The notes below the pieces were generated by a model that saw only the letters and a program-made list of their open reading frames with translations, had not been told where the DNA came from and did not search any database. A stretch of 64,000 bases of DNA from NCBI RefSeq assembly GCF_007747795.1, contig NZ_CP036275.1, forward strand, positions 1,378,501 to 1,442,500. Reading direction: 5' to 3'. How positions within the stretch are numbered: position 1 is the stretch's first letter; each line of letters opens with the position of its first letter. The position numbers and the translations under genes were made by a program. Below are positions 54,988 through 64,000 of this stretch, piece after piece. The DNA comes from Maioricimonas rarisocia. GTDB taxonomy: Bacteria; Planctomycetota; Planctomycetia; Planctomycetales; Planctomycetaceae.

Positions 54988-55854
54988 TCAGTACTGCCTT
55001 GGGGAAGTCCCCCCCCCCCGGCCCCGGGCTTCCCGGGGCGCGTCCGCGTCGGGCCGCGCCGGTAGTGCAAAGGCGGCACTGTCGAGAGTCGGATTCCGCC
55101 TCACCGAGTTCACTCGCCATACCTGCGGAGTCGTGTCCGGTGCGACCCGCAGTTTTCCGCGTGCGGGGAACCAGCGGCCGTCCTCCAGCTGGCGGTATTC
55201 TTCGACGACAAACTGCTCTTCCGGCTCCAGCAGGCGGAGAAGGAAGTCGTGTGTCGTGTCGAGCCAGAGAAGACGGTCGTCGTCGCCTGCGCGGCGGATG
55301 CCCACGCAGAGCGCGTCATCAATCACGCGCGTGCCGACGACTTCGAGCGACTCGCGAAACCGGCTGTCGTGCCAGTCGTGCCCACCGCTGCCGTAGTAGA
55401 GATGCCGCACGGGATGACAAACGATGCGGTGCGGTGCGTCATTCAGCCCGGGAATCCACAAACGGTAGCGTTCGGGGTCATTAGAGCCGGGCACGTAGCG
55501 GATCAGATAGTGTAATCGGCCGTCGTTTCCCTCAACTTCCCGAGCGACGAGCTGGCCGCGTTCGTAGAACCAGGATTCAAGCTTCTCCCGACTGTCGTCG
55601 CCGTAGGTCCAGATACAACGGCAGTAATAGAGTCTGGCGATTTCGTCGAGACTGAGTTCGGGATTTCGCCGTTTCCACTCCCCAGGCGCGCTCCATCGAT
55701 AGTCGACACGCAGACTGTGAAACGAGTTCTTCCAGTCAGCAGCGGCAGCGCATACATCGTCTGCCGTGTACGGAAGCTGTTCGGCTCCGCCGCTCGACGG
55801 AAAGGCGACGATGACAGAGAAGCACGCTGCAGCGCAGCTGATAAATACCCGCAT
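54988..55854 (-). CDS. Secreted protein of unknown function, C-terminus crosses a homopolymer
   Basis: The product is 288 residues as written. The N-terminus is a signal peptide (CAAACFSVIVAFPSSGGAEQ). The body has WYDYRWS-like and YRLWIPGLNDAPHRIVCHPV stretches, with no family I recognise. The last 25 residues are low-complexity and pass through an 11-base G tract on the coding strand (55009-55019). In a second frame the sequence after the tract reads DFPKAVLTIESSPPGPVL, then a probable membrane helix MWFCLGSGATFCVVGILGW. Adding one base to the tract (or removing two) would fuse the secreted domain to that helix. So either the C-terminus is mis-read because of a homopolymer error, or the gene is phase-variable. 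Confidence 0.68.
   Translation of the reverse strand: MRVFISCAAACFSVIVAFPSSGGAEQLPYTADDVCAAAADWKNSFHSLRVDYRWSAPGEWKRRNPELSLDEIARLYYCRCIWTYGDDSREKLESWFYERGQLVAREVEGNDGRLHYLIRYVPGSNDPERYRLWIPGLNDAPHRIVCHPVRHLYYGSGGHDWHDSRFRESLEVVGTRVIDDALCVGIRRAGDDDRLLWLDTTHDFLLRLLEPEEQFVVEEYRQLEDGRWFPARGKLRVAPDTTPQVWRVNSVRRNPTLDSAAFALPARPDADAPREARGRGGGTSPRQY
55009..55019. repeat. 11-base homopolymer (C on plus strand)
   Basis: Eleven consecutive C residues lie inside the 3' part of the minus-strand secreted-protein gene. Homopolymers of this length slip readily in replication and in sequencing. A length of 12 or 9 would join the reading frame to a downstream membrane-helix-encoding frame. Confidence 0.9.
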
Positions 55855-56068
55855 TCGAATGGCCCGAACTGCGAATAGCGGATGCGATTCCTGCCCCCTG
55901 AAGGGGAGGCAATTGTCCTTTTACTTTGAGCGCAAACGTCACGGTACCACGGTTTCGCTGGCAAGGTCAAATCCCGTCCGGTGAAATGACCGCGACCGAC
56001 AGAGAACCTCGCCACCGTTCGGTCCGGCAGGTGGCGGCGCGATTGAGAGAGTGAACAGAGATCGGTCG

Positions 56069-59000
56069 CTATTCTGCAGCGGGTACGCTATCGAGCACGT
56101 ACCGAACCTTGCGGGCGAGTTCGACGGCGGCGAATGGCTTGTGCATAAAGTTGACGCGACTCTCCTGCACCCCGTGACGGACGACGGCGTCGTCCGTGTA
56201 GCCGCTCACGAACACGACTTTCAGGTCGGGACGGGCAGCCACCAGTTCCTCGGCCACTTCGCGTCCCCCCTTGCCGGGCATGATGACGTCGGTGACCAGC
56301 AGCTGGATCGGACCTTCGTGGTCGGCAGCGAGTTGGAGCGCACGCGTGCCGTCGGGAGCTTCCAGGACGGCGTAGCCACAGTCGGCGAGGATCTGCCGCG
56401 CGAACCGGCGGACACCATCCTCGTCCTCGACGAGGAGAACCGTTTCCGTTCCGCGTGGCAACTCGTCGTCCGATGTCTCCACCGTCGTCGGTTCGGATTC
56501 TTCGAGGGGCTCGTCGTCGCGGGGCAGGAGAATGCGGAATGTCGTCCCCTGGCCCGGCGAACTGACGACATCGATGTGGCCGCCCGACTGAGTCACGATG
56601 CCGTGGACAACCGCGAGTCCCAGCCCCGTGCCGGCCCCCGTTCCCTTCGTCGTGAAGAACGGTTCGAAAATCTGTGCGAGTACCTCGGGAGACATGCCGC
56701 ATCCCGTGTCGGCAATCGACAGCATCAGGTGAGGCCCCGGTTGCAGCACGGGACGGCCGCGGGCGAACTCCTCGTCCACCTCGAACGTTCGGGTTCGGAT
56801 GGTCAACGTACCTCCGGTGGGCATCGCATCACGGGCGTTGACTGCGAGGTTGAGGACAACCTGTTCGATCTGGCCCGGGTCGGCCCGGACGGGAGCCGGT
56901 TCCGCAACCAGATCGGTGATGAGTTCGAGGTCCTCTCCGATAAGCCGACGCAACAGCCTCTCGGCTCCGGAGACGACTGTGTTGAGGTCGAACACCTTCG
57001 CCGCGAGAACCTGTTTGCGGCTGAATGCGAGAAGCTGGCGAGTCAGTTCGGTCGAGCGTTCTCCGGATTTGCGGATCTCATCGAGCAGTTCCCTCGACGG
57101 GTCGTCCGGCTCCATCTCATCGAGCAGGATCTCGCTGTAACCGTTGATGACCGTCAGCAGGTTGTTGAAGTCATGAGCGATCCCGCCGGCCAGCCGACCG
57201 ATCGCTTCCATCTTCTGCACCTGTCGCAGCTGTTCGGCCATTGCCCGTCGTCGCGTGACGTCGATCTGCACACCGACGAAGTGTGTCAGTTCGCCTGAGT
57301 CGTTGAGGACAGGGGATATCGTGACCTCGTTCCAGAACGTCGTGCCGTCCTTGCGGTAGTTGAGCAGTTCGACGGTCGTCGAGTCGCCATTCGCTACGGC
57401 TTGCTGAAGTCGCTCGACCGCCTCCGGGCTGGTCTCCGGTCCCTGCAGGAACTTGCAGTTGCGTCCGACGCTTTCTTCGGGGGTGTAGCCGGTCAACTGC
57501 TCGAAGCCGGTGCTGGCGTAGACAATCGGGTGGTCGGGCTGACCGGGGTCAGTAATCACGATGCCATGCGGGACCGCCTGGATGGCACGGTTGCGAAGGC
57601 GGAGGGTTTCTTCCGAGCGACGCAGTTCCGTGATGTCGAGGATGACACCCATGCGGCGAATGGGCTTGCCGTCTTCGTCAAAGACGACGTCGCCGCGACC
57701 CTGGATGATCCGCTCCTCGCCGTCGGGGCGCAGGATCCGGTACTCGCTGGTGATGATGCCATCGCCCGTGTCGGCGCGGTCATGGGCTTCGAAGATCCGT
57801 TCGCGATCGTCCGGATGAACCCGTTGCAGGAACGAGTCGAGATCGCCGCCGAACTCTTCTGCGGTCATGCCGAAGATCCGGAGCGTCTCCTCGGACCACC
57901 GCAAAGTCCCGTCGGCAAGATCCAGTTCCCAGCTGCCCATGTTGCCGATCCGCTCCGCGTTCGACAGCAGCGATTCCCGCTTCTTCAGGGCGAGTGCCGA
58001 TTCCTTCTCGGCAGTCATGTCCCGCGAGACTCCGCAGATGCCGACAACGTCCCCCTCGTCGTCGGTGATCGTGCGGCAGCGCGTACTGACGGTGATGAGA
58101 CCGCCGTCGGCGTTGTAGACCCGGCTTTCGTAATCGATCGTGTCGCGACCGGACTGCAGCGTCTCCATGAAACTGGCGACGTGCGAGTGAACCTCTTCGG
58201 GAGGAACGAAGTCGATGAAACGCGTGCCGATGACATCTTCCGGCTTGCGTCCGGCGATGCGGAGGCTCGCTTTGTTCATAAAGGTGATGACGCCATCGGT
58301 GTCGACACTCCAGATCAGATCATGAGAGGTCTCAATGAGTTCCCGGTACCGCTGTTCGCTGGCACGCAGCGCCGCTTCAGAACGCTTCAGCGTCCTGATG
58401 TCCCGCAGCACCAGCAGTTTCCCTTCGCTTTGACCGTCGGGACCGGGCAGGGGAACGGCCCGGCAGCTGACCCACACGCGCGATCCGTCCCGGTGCCAGT
58501 CCTCCAGCTCGGCGACCGTGTCCGGCGTCGTCGACCACGATTCCAGCAGCGACGCGATCCGCGAACGCTCGGGGGCGGGGAAACGCTCGAGATACGGCCG
58601 GCCGATCATTCCTTCGACCGTCCAGCCCAGCAGTCGTGTCGCTCCGGCATTCCAGTCGGTCACCGTGCCGTCGGCATCAAGGACGATCACCGCGTCCCGT
58701 ATGTGACGGAAGATTCGTGCGTCGCGTGTGGCAGCGTTTCCGGACTGTTCCGGGTAATTCGCGTCAGCAGAACTCCGGTGCTGTTCCACGGCACGGCCGA
58801 CCATGTCCGGCAGGCGGTCGATCTGGTCGCGTGTCATCAGGTCCGTCACGCCGGTGCGCATCAGTGTCACGGCGCGCTCGAGCTGGATCTCCCGGGCAAC
58901 GAGGAGGACGGGGACGTGCGGGGAGAATCTCCGGACGGTGCTGAGCACTTCTTCGAGGCACAGTTCACCGTCGAAATCCGGTCCGCCACAGAGGACGCTA

Positions 59001-59158
59001 TCCCAGGTGCCGTCCGAGAGGACGGAATGGAGTTCGCGGAATGTGTCGGCCCGCTTCCACTCGATGCGTGCACCGTCACGACGCAGATGCATGACGAGCA
59101 TCTCGGCGTCGATCGCGGACTCCTCGACAATCAGCAGTCGGGTCACCCGTGACTGCAT
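56069..59158 (-). CDS. LOV-domain hybrid histidine kinase (blue-light sensor)
   Basis: The product is 1029 residues, in order: receiver-like domain (1-125) lacking the phospho-acceptor Asp; PAS domains at about 145-260, 265-385 and 395-512; a LOV domain at about 526-635; HisKA with phospho-His662 in AGGIAHDFNNLL; HATPase (to about 880); and a C-terminal receiver with Asp957 in LLVTDVIMPGKGG. The LOV signature is clear: GRNCKFLQG (565-573, adduct Cys568), then NYRKDGTTFWNEVTISP and FVGVQIDVT, the FMN-contacting residues of plant and bacterial LOV proteins. Blue light therefore probably controls autophosphorylation and transfer to the attached receiver. No output regulator gene adjoins it. Confidence 0.93.
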   Translation of the reverse strand: MQSRVTRLLIVEESAIDAEMLVMHLRRDGARIEWKRADTFRELHSVLSDGTWDSVLCGGPDFDGELCLEEVLSTVRRFSPHVPVLLVAREIQLERAVTLMRTGVTDLMTRDQIDRLPDMVGRAVEQHRSSADANYPEQSGNAATRDARIFRHIRDAVIVLDADGTVTDWNAGATRLLGWTVEGMIGRPYLERFPAPERSRIASLLESWSTTPDTVAELEDWHRDGSRVWVSCRAVPLPGPDGQSEGKLLVLRDIRTLKRSEAALRASEQRYRELIETSHDLIWSVDTDGVITFMNKASLRIAGRKPEDVIGTRFIDFVPPEEVHSHVASFMETLQSGRDTIDYESRVYNADGGLITVSTRCRTITDDEGDVVGICGVSRDMTAEKESALALKKRESLLSNAERIGNMGSWELDLADGTLRWSEETLRIFGMTAEEFGGDLDSFLQRVHPDDRERIFEAHDRADTGDGIITSEYRILRPDGEERIIQGRGDVVFDEDGKPIRRMGVILDITELRRSEETLRLRNRAIQAVPHGIVITDPGQPDHPIVYASTGFEQLTGYTPEESVGRNCKFLQGPETSPEAVERLQQAVANGDSTTVELLNYRKDGTTFWNEVTISPVLNDSGELTHFVGVQIDVTRRRAMAEQLRQVQKMEAIGRLAGGIAHDFNNLLTVINGYSEILLDEMEPDDPSRELLDEIRKSGERSTELTRQLLAFSRKQVLAAKVFDLNTVVSGAERLLRRLIGEDLELITDLVAEPAPVRADPGQIEQVVLNLAVNARDAMPTGGTLTIRTRTFEVDEEFARGRPVLQPGPHLMLSIADTGCGMSPEVLAQIFEPFFTTKGTGAGTGLGLAVVHGIVTQSGGHIDVVSSPGQGTTFRILLPRDDEPLEESEPTTVETSDDELPRGTETVLLVEDEDGVRRFARQILADCGYAVLEAPDGTRALQLAADHEGPIQLLVTDVIMPGKGGREVAEELVAARPDLKVVFVSGYTDDAVVRHGVQESRVNFMHKPFAAVELARKVRYVLDSVPAAE

Positions 59159-59564
59159 GGAACGAGTCCCTTCGGTGATGCGTGCTCAGGCGGGCAGGGA
59201 GCCGATCTTCGGCGGTCGTTCGCACCGAAGGCCTCGGTGAGGATCGGGGGCGAAACGACAGCTGGAATTGTCGACGACGATCGGCGACGGCCCGCGACTG
59301 GATGTAGCCCGCATCAGCACGGTGCGGCCAGAGCGACTGCCCGTGTCAAAACACTGACGTATCTTCGGCACGGTAACCGGCGTGGCGTTTCGCCCAGTGA
59401 GAATTCGTACAGCGCGGAGACAGTCCCCTTCCGGTTCGAACGATTGTGACGGTCGGGTCAACGCACCAAGAGGGGCGGCACGCACCAGTTGAAGAGACTT
59501 CAGACCATTCGCACGAACGGCACCGTCGCGGACCGCGGGCGCTGCACACCGCCGTTGCAGATAT
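59159..59564. other. 406-bp gap without a convincing gene
   Basis: This lies between the LOV kinase start (59158) and the stop of the next minus-strand gene (59565). It should hold the kinase promoter. Short frames are present but have shadow-like composition. I see no repeat or strong hairpin. Confidence 0.5.
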
Positions 59565-60278
59565 TCAAGGTCGATCTTCGGTCCGCATGGCGTCGTAGAC
59601 CTGCAGGCTCGCCTCGACGAACGGCTGCAGATCGGTCGTCAGCGAGTAGTAGCCCGCCCGGGACCGCCATGTGCCCCGATGGATTCGGATGCCGAAAATC
59701 TTCTGGTCCGGCATGGCGAGGATCGCCCGCTGCACGGGACGCGAGAGCAGTTCCCGGATGACATCCTCGTTGTTGCCGCGGACGGCATATCGGTCGTCGA
59801 AACCAGCCCGGCCCAGCGAGATGTCCTGCATCCCGAAGAACTGCCCGGCACGGGCAATGATGTTCTCGGCCGTGATATCCAGGCGCAGTCGGCGGTCCGG
59901 CCAGTCGACCCGCAATTCAACCCAGCTCCGGTAGTCGCCTTCGCTCCTGCGATGATGCGTCGACAGGCGGGCGACGGCGTCACCGTGCTCGAACGTCAGT
60001 GACCGGCTGCCCCGAACGGGAATCAGATGACGCCGCAACTCACCTCCGTAGGTGTGCTGCAGGTCTTCCAGTTGCCCGGTCTCGGTCTGGTCGGCGTGCA
60101 TCAACAGCAGCGGCATGCCGATCACAAACAGTCCTGCAAAGATGTAGCCGAGTGTCTTGAGGGCGACCCACACGCCGAAGAAGGAGCCGGTCACGCACAG
60201 CACCAGCACTGCTGCCATCAGAAACAGCGAGACATCGGTGTTCATCAGCTTCTGCAGCAGTGGCGGTTTTCGCGGCAC
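59565..60278 (-). CDS. Membrane protein of unknown function (two N-terminal helices)
   Basis: The product is 237 residues from a GTG at 60278; an ATG at 60245 is an alternative and neither has a strong ribosome site. Two adjacent membrane helices at about 18-37 (FLMAAVLVLCVTGSFFGVWV) and 40-60 (LGYIFAGLFVIGMPLLLM) are followed by a soluble cytoplasmic or periplasmic domain. The domain has SWVELRVDWPDRRLRLDITA and LGRAGFDDRYAVRGNNEDVI; the FDDRYAVRGN motif recalls DUF3137-like membrane proteins, but I am not sure. Function unknown. It is 115 bases downstream of the TolC-like gene on the same strand. Confidence 0.75.
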   Translation of the reverse strand: MPRKPPLLQKLMNTDVSLFLMAAVLVLCVTGSFFGVWVALKTLGYIFAGLFVIGMPLLLMHADQTETGQLEDLQHTYGGELRRHLIPVRGSRSLTFEHGDAVARLSTHHRRSEGDYRSWVELRVDWPDRRLRLDITAENIIARAGQFFGMQDISLGRAGFDDRYAVRGNNEDVIRELLSRPVQRAILAMPDQKIFGIRIHRGTWRSRAGYYSLTTDLQPFVEASLQVYDAMRTEDRP

Positions 60279-60393
60279 AGGGCTGGGCTCGACCGGGATT
60301 TGCTCAGGGGTGATCGGTCGCTCGATGATACTCTTTCAATGGGAGATTCGAGAGGTCGACCGTTCACTGCCAGTCACCAGCTTCTCTCGCCGA

Positions 60394-62247
60394 TCATTCG
60401 TTCGCCGACGGAGGTGCCGGGGTTGGATCGACGTTGACGGCTTCCGGCGGTGCCACGACCGGCCAGCCAAGGGCCCACTGCAGGCGGAACTGGGCTTCGT
60501 TGTAGTCCATCACGGCGCTGAGGTACGCCCGGCGGGCAGTCTCCAGCGCCTGCACCGACTGCAGCACTTCCAGCGGCAGGCCCTGCCCGTCGCGGATTCG
60601 GCTGAGGTTCCGCTCGTAGGAGTTGCGAGCGGACTCGATCGCCGCGCGCGTGACCTCGATTCGTTCTGCACGGTGCAGCACCTGTGCGTGTGCTTCGCTG
60701 ACTTCCCGAACGACCTGGTCCATCACGCGGACCTTCTCGTATTTCGCCTGCTGAATCCGTGACGCGGCGGCGCGGCGGGCGGCCCGCTCTCCGAAGCCGA
60801 GGTTTCGGACTTCCCAGGTCATCAGGGCATCAAAGTCGTACCGCTCGTCCACGTTGTCCAGATTGTTGCCGAGACCGCCGCCGAACCCACCCGTGCTGAA
60901 GCCGAGCAGCACACTCGGGACGAACGGGGCGTACTTCTGTCGCTGGTACTGTTCGCAGGCGGCCGCGACGAGTGCCTGCGACTCCTTCAGCTCGGGGCGG
61001 TTCATCAGGCCGGTACTGATCAGCGAGCCCCGTTCCATGTCGAGTGCAACGAGATCGAGGGGGACGACCGTTGGATCGAGCGGAGCAATCGGGCGGTCTG
61101 CTGCGATACTCAGCTGTTGCGACAGTCGTGCCGAGGCGACGTCGATCCGTTCGCGGGCCGACACGAGCCGGCTGTCGACCAGGATCAGTTCCGTCTCGAG
61201 GCGGTCGGCGTCCGCCTGCAGGCCCTGTCCGGTCGCAGCAAAGTCACTGGTCAGCTTCGAAAGATCGCGCGTGCGATCTCGCGTTTCCTCCAGAATGCGT
61301 GCGTCCTGCCAGGCATCCAGCAGTTCCAGATAGGCGACGGCCACGTTGAGAAGCTGCTCGTTCATGACACCGTTGGCAGCATGTCCGCGGGCCCATGCCG
61401 TCGTGCGGGCAATCTCCGGCTGAAAGATCGCATCCGCCAGATGGAACTGTGCGACGAGTCCCGGGCGGGGCGTCGTGCCGGCACCGGTGGCTCCCGCCCC
61501 CAGTCCATACTGGAACGAGTTGCGGTTCACGTCGACGATCCTGCCGTCGCTCGCCTGGTAGTTCCCGTCGTGCCGATGGAAGCTGAAGCCAGCCTGAATC
61601 GACGGGAGCCACAGAACCTCGGCCTGTTCCAGCTGGGCGTATGCTTCCTGCACGCGCCACTGGGCGACTCCGACTGCGGGATGCTGGCCGCCGACCATCG
61701 AAAGGGCGGTCGGCAGATTCATGTCGATGACTTCGACCATCGAAAGGGCGGTCGGCTCCGGGGCAGTGGAGATCGGCGATGCGGTGGGAGCGATTGTCCG
61801 CGGGGCCGGAATGTTGCCGGGCTCACTGTTCCCGTTGAGGTCGCCGCCGGCGACCACGACATCCTGGTCGGCGGACGGCTCTTCGACGAGCTGCACGCGG
61901 TACTGCTTCCCGTCGATGGTCAGCGTCCCCTCCTGGAGGGAGAGTTGCGGCGCCTGCGGGCGGTGCGCGACCGTCTGCACCGGCGATGTGGCCGATTCGA
62001 CCGGCTTGCCAACGGAGGGCCGGGTCGAGTCCTGCCGTTCGAGGTGGTGGGAACCCCATCCCGAATGAATCGGCGTCGAGCGGAATCGTGTCGCGAGCTT
62101 CAGGTCCTGCGGGGCCGTGCCGGAAACGTCGAACTCGGCCCGGCTCGGGGCCGCGGGGGGCTCCGCCGGGGGACGGCTGGTGAGACGGCCGTCGCCGGCA
62201 CATCCGGCAGTGCCGCACAGGACAATCAGCCCAACGACTCGACGCAT
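60394..62247 (-). CDS. TolC-family outer-membrane efflux lipoprotein
   Basis: The product is 617 residues from the ATG at 62247, with AGGAGG 7 bases upstream. A lipoprotein signal ends at VLCGTAGC. About 170 Pro/Thr-rich residues follow, then the TolC/OEP core: EQLLNVAVAYLELLDAW, SKLTSDFAATGQGLQADADR and RNSYERNLSRIRDGQGLPLE. It forms the outer-membrane channel of a tripartite efflux pump. The adaptor and RND-pump genes run divergently from the far side of a 251-bp shared promoter region. The N-terminal extension is longer than in NodT-type members. Confidence 0.9.
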   Translation of the reverse strand: MRRVVGLIVLCGTAGCAGDGRLTSRPPAEPPAAPSRAEFDVSGTAPQDLKLATRFRSTPIHSGWGSHHLERQDSTRPSVGKPVESATSPVQTVAHRPQAPQLSLQEGTLTIDGKQYRVQLVEEPSADQDVVVAGGDLNGNSEPGNIPAPRTIAPTASPISTAPEPTALSMVEVIDMNLPTALSMVGGQHPAVGVAQWRVQEAYAQLEQAEVLWLPSIQAGFSFHRHDGNYQASDGRIVDVNRNSFQYGLGAGATGAGTTPRPGLVAQFHLADAIFQPEIARTTAWARGHAANGVMNEQLLNVAVAYLELLDAWQDARILEETRDRTRDLSKLTSDFAATGQGLQADADRLETELILVDSRLVSARERIDVASARLSQQLSIAADRPIAPLDPTVVPLDLVALDMERGSLISTGLMNRPELKESQALVAAACEQYQRQKYAPFVPSVLLGFSTGGFGGGLGNNLDNVDERYDFDALMTWEVRNLGFGERAARRAAASRIQQAKYEKVRVMDQVVREVSEAHAQVLHRAERIEVTRAAIESARNSYERNLSRIRDGQGLPLEVLQSVQALETARRAYLSAVMDYNEAQFRLQWALGWPVVAPPEAVNVDPTPAPPSANE

Positions 62248-62498
62248 TGCAGTTCCTCCTTGAAGCACGTCTGTTCAGATGGCACGGATCGCATCACCTG
62301 AACGCCCTGCATAGCTTTTGATTCGGCGATCAGGCTCCGCGACAGCACCCGGGGCGGCAGTCGATCAGGGGATTCCAATCTGCCGCTCATCGCGGAGGCT
62401 GTCCATGCGGCCTATACTGGTTGGCGAAACTGGCGAGCCGACATCCTGCGCACCAGGTTGGCAGGATCTGCGGTCTTGCGCTCTGGAGAACTCCCCAC

Positions 62499-63833
62499 AT
62501 GAATCGCCTTGCCCGCAGGCATTGGCCCACCGGCACTGTTTCCGTAGTCGCAATAATCGTCATGGTCGGCTGCTCGCAGAATGAGCCGGCGAAAGGTACG
62601 AAAGCCAATCCGAAGGTCGTTCCGGTCAGGACGGTCTCTGCCGTCGAAACCGAGATCCAGCGGACGACCATGCAGCCCGCCACGGTGTATCCGTTCTATC
62701 GCGCTGAAGTGCGGGCGAAGATCTCCGGGTACGTCGGCGAAGTGCAGGCCGACATTGGTGACTTCGTCAAGGAAGGGGAGACCCTGGCCGTTATCGAAGT
62801 CCCCGAGATGAGCAAGCAGCGGCAGGTGATCGCAGCCCGGATCGTGCGGCAGGAATCGGAGGAGGCCCGCGCCACAGCCGGGATTGAACTGGCCGAAGCG
62901 AACGTTCGAGCTGCCGAGGCCCGTCTGAGACAGGCACGATCGGAAATGAGCAGTGCCGAAGCTGCCCTGGCTGCCAGCGAGGCCGAGTTCGATCGCACGA
63001 GCGACCTGGTCGAACGTCGCTCACTGGAGAGCCGCGTTCTGGATGAAGTCCGCAAGAAGCGTGATTCGGCACGCGCCAGCAAGGAGGCCACAGCCTCGGC
63101 GATCGTATCGGCGGAGGCTGCCGTCGCGGTGGCGGAAGCCCAGCGGACGGCTGCTGCTGCCGACCTCGATGCGGCGAAAGCCGAAACGGCGATCACCCGC
63201 AAGCAGCTCGAAGAACTCGATGTGCTGATGGGCTACGCGACGCTGAAGGCGCCGTTCTCAGGCGTGATCACGTCCCGCTCGGTCTCGCCCGGCGACCTGG
63301 TGCGGGAGCAGTCGGAAGTCGGCAAAGGGGTGGCTCTGTTCGCGATCAGTCAGATCGAAAAGGTCCGGGTTCACATCCCCGTACCGGAGGTCGATGCCGC
63401 CCGCGTCAGTCGTGGCGACGTCGTGAGTCTCACGTTTCCTTCGTTTCCCGGCGAACCTCCGATCGAAGCCACGGTGACGCGGCTGACGGGGGATCTCGAT
63501 CCCGGAACGCGAACGATGCTGGTGGAGGCAGAACTGCCCAACTCCGATCGCAAGCTGATGCCCGGCATGTTCGGACAGGCCACGATTACCCTCTCGACCC
63601 GGGCCGTGGCCAGGATGTTGCCGGCTCGGGCGATTCGCTTTGAGGAGTCGGGCGCGGCCTACGTCTACATCGTTGCAGATGACCGGACGGTTTCCGTCGT
63701 GCCGGTCGAGACCGGTTTTGACGACGGTCATTCGATCGAGGTTGTCTCGGGAGTCGAACCGGGACAGCAGGTCATCGACGCCCATCTGAAGCGGTTTGCC
63801 AACGGTCAGCCGGTGAGCATCATCGGCGAGTAA
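62499..63833 (+). CDS. RND efflux periplasmic adaptor (HlyD/MFP family)
   Basis: The product is 444 residues from the ATG at 62499 (GGAG upstream). A lipoprotein signal ends in IVMVGC. The membrane-fusion-protein order is clear: barrel-sandwich strands (YPFYRAEVRAKISGYVGEVQ), a very long alpha-hairpin rich in Ala/Glu/Arg (about 110-250), the returning lipoyl half (YATLKAPFSGVITSRSVSPG) and the beta-barrel (MLVEAELPNSDRKLMPGMFG). It links an inner-membrane RND pump to the TolC-like channel encoded divergently. The RND gene follows 85 bases later. Confidence 0.93.
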   Translation: MNRLARRHWPTGTVSVVAIIVMVGCSQNEPAKGTKANPKVVPVRTVSAVETEIQRTTMQPATVYPFYRAEVRAKISGYVGEVQADIGDFVKEGETLAVIEVPEMSKQRQVIAARIVRQESEEARATAGIELAEANVRAAEARLRQARSEMSSAEAALAASEAEFDRTSDLVERRSLESRVLDEVRKKRDSARASKEATASAIVSAEAAVAVAEAQRTAAAADLDAAKAETAITRKQLEELDVLMGYATLKAPFSGVITSRSVSPGDLVREQSEVGKGVALFAISQIEKVRVHIPVPEVDAARVSRGDVVSLTFPSFPGEPPIEATVTRLTGDLDPGTRTMLVEAELPNSDRKLMPGMFGQATITLSTRAVARMLPARAIRFEESGAAYVYIVADDRTVSVVPVETGFDDGHSIEVVSGVEPGQQVIDAHLKRFANGQPVSIIGE

Positions 63834-63918
63834 TGGCGTTGACTGCTTCAGGTGGTTGACTGCATTTCACTCCTCGTCCCGTCCTTGACGGGGCTTCTGT
63901 CTAAAGAGTGTCGCCGGA

Positions 63919-64000
63919 ATGGGACTGATTTCGTTTTCGCTGCGGAACCGCTTTGCCGTGCTCGCCGGAACCATCGGGCTGTGCATCCTCGGTGCGGCCG
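63919..64000 (+). CDS. RND efflux pump inner-membrane subunit, N-terminal fragment
   Basis: An ATG at 63919 opens a frame to the window edge reading MGLISFSLRNRFAVLAGTIG, then LCILGAA, the typical start of AcrB/CusA-like RND permeases: a short cytoplasmic helix, then the first membrane helix. Only 27 residues are visible. Its place right after the adaptor supports the call. The C-terminus is outside the window. Confidence 0.8.
   Translation, partial: MGLISFSLRNRFAVLAGTIGLCILGAA

Noticed and set aside
57401-59152. 583-codon plus-strand open frame
   Set aside because: Antisense to the LOV kinase, which has a full set of domains on the other strand.

Overview
The window is GC-rich, gene-dense bacterial chromosome, almost certainly from a member of the Planctomycetota. 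Lineage markers include a DUF1559 prepilin-type protein (53222-54190) followed by a small carboxypeptidase-regulatory-like lipoprotein, remains of DUF1598 and DUF1501 genes, a DUF1570 metalloprotease, a Ser/Thr kinase with the planctomycete-style N-terminal helical region, and many genes started from GTG or TTG. No rRNA, tRNA, CRISPR array, transposase or phage genes were seen.

Layout. 0-3 kb: end of a membrane-anchored protein, a STAS-domain membrane protein and a GspE/PilB-type ATPase. 3.1-8.4 kb: three genes in a row (DUF1598, DUF1501, a multi-pass membrane TIR protein) that can only be read across many frame changes, interspersed with short hairpin repeats. 8.4-16 kb: housekeeping genes (YkgJ-type Cys cluster, hisA, cimA, valS, an acyltransferase). 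16.2-20.4 kb: a Yej-like oligopeptide importer (binding lipoprotein and two permeases) with no ATPase beside it. 20.6-28.2 kb: secreted tandem HMA protein, an HD phosphohydrolase paired with a YwgA-like protein, a sucrose-phosphorylase-type GH13 enzyme, an ABC exporter pair and a DinB protein. 28.2-34.6 kb (minus strand): transglutaminase/DUF3488, DUF58, a GGQ-domain release-factor-like protein and a large unknown protein.

35.0-44.6 kb is the most unusual block: six plus-strand genes with short gaps. Two helical proteins share a module. Then come a small acidic protein, a 1200-residue NB-ARC/TPR protein whose P-loop has lost its lysine, a SlyD-like FKBP and a membrane Ser/Thr kinase. It looks like an uncharacterised signalling or regulatory assembly.

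44.6-64 kb: a DUF255/YyaL thioredoxin-domain protein, a DUF1570 protease, a hydrolase-like lipoprotein overlapping an ICMT-like methyltransferase, a secreted SH3b-serpin, a Cys-rich secreted protein, the DUF1559/lipoprotein pair, a protein interrupted by an 11-base homopolymer ahead of a probable C-terminal membrane helix, a hybrid histidine kinase carrying a LOV (blue-light) domain, and a divergent RND efflux locus (TolC-like on the minus strand; adaptor and RND pump start on the plus strand) cut by the window end.

All family names come from motif recognition by eye; no database search was run.
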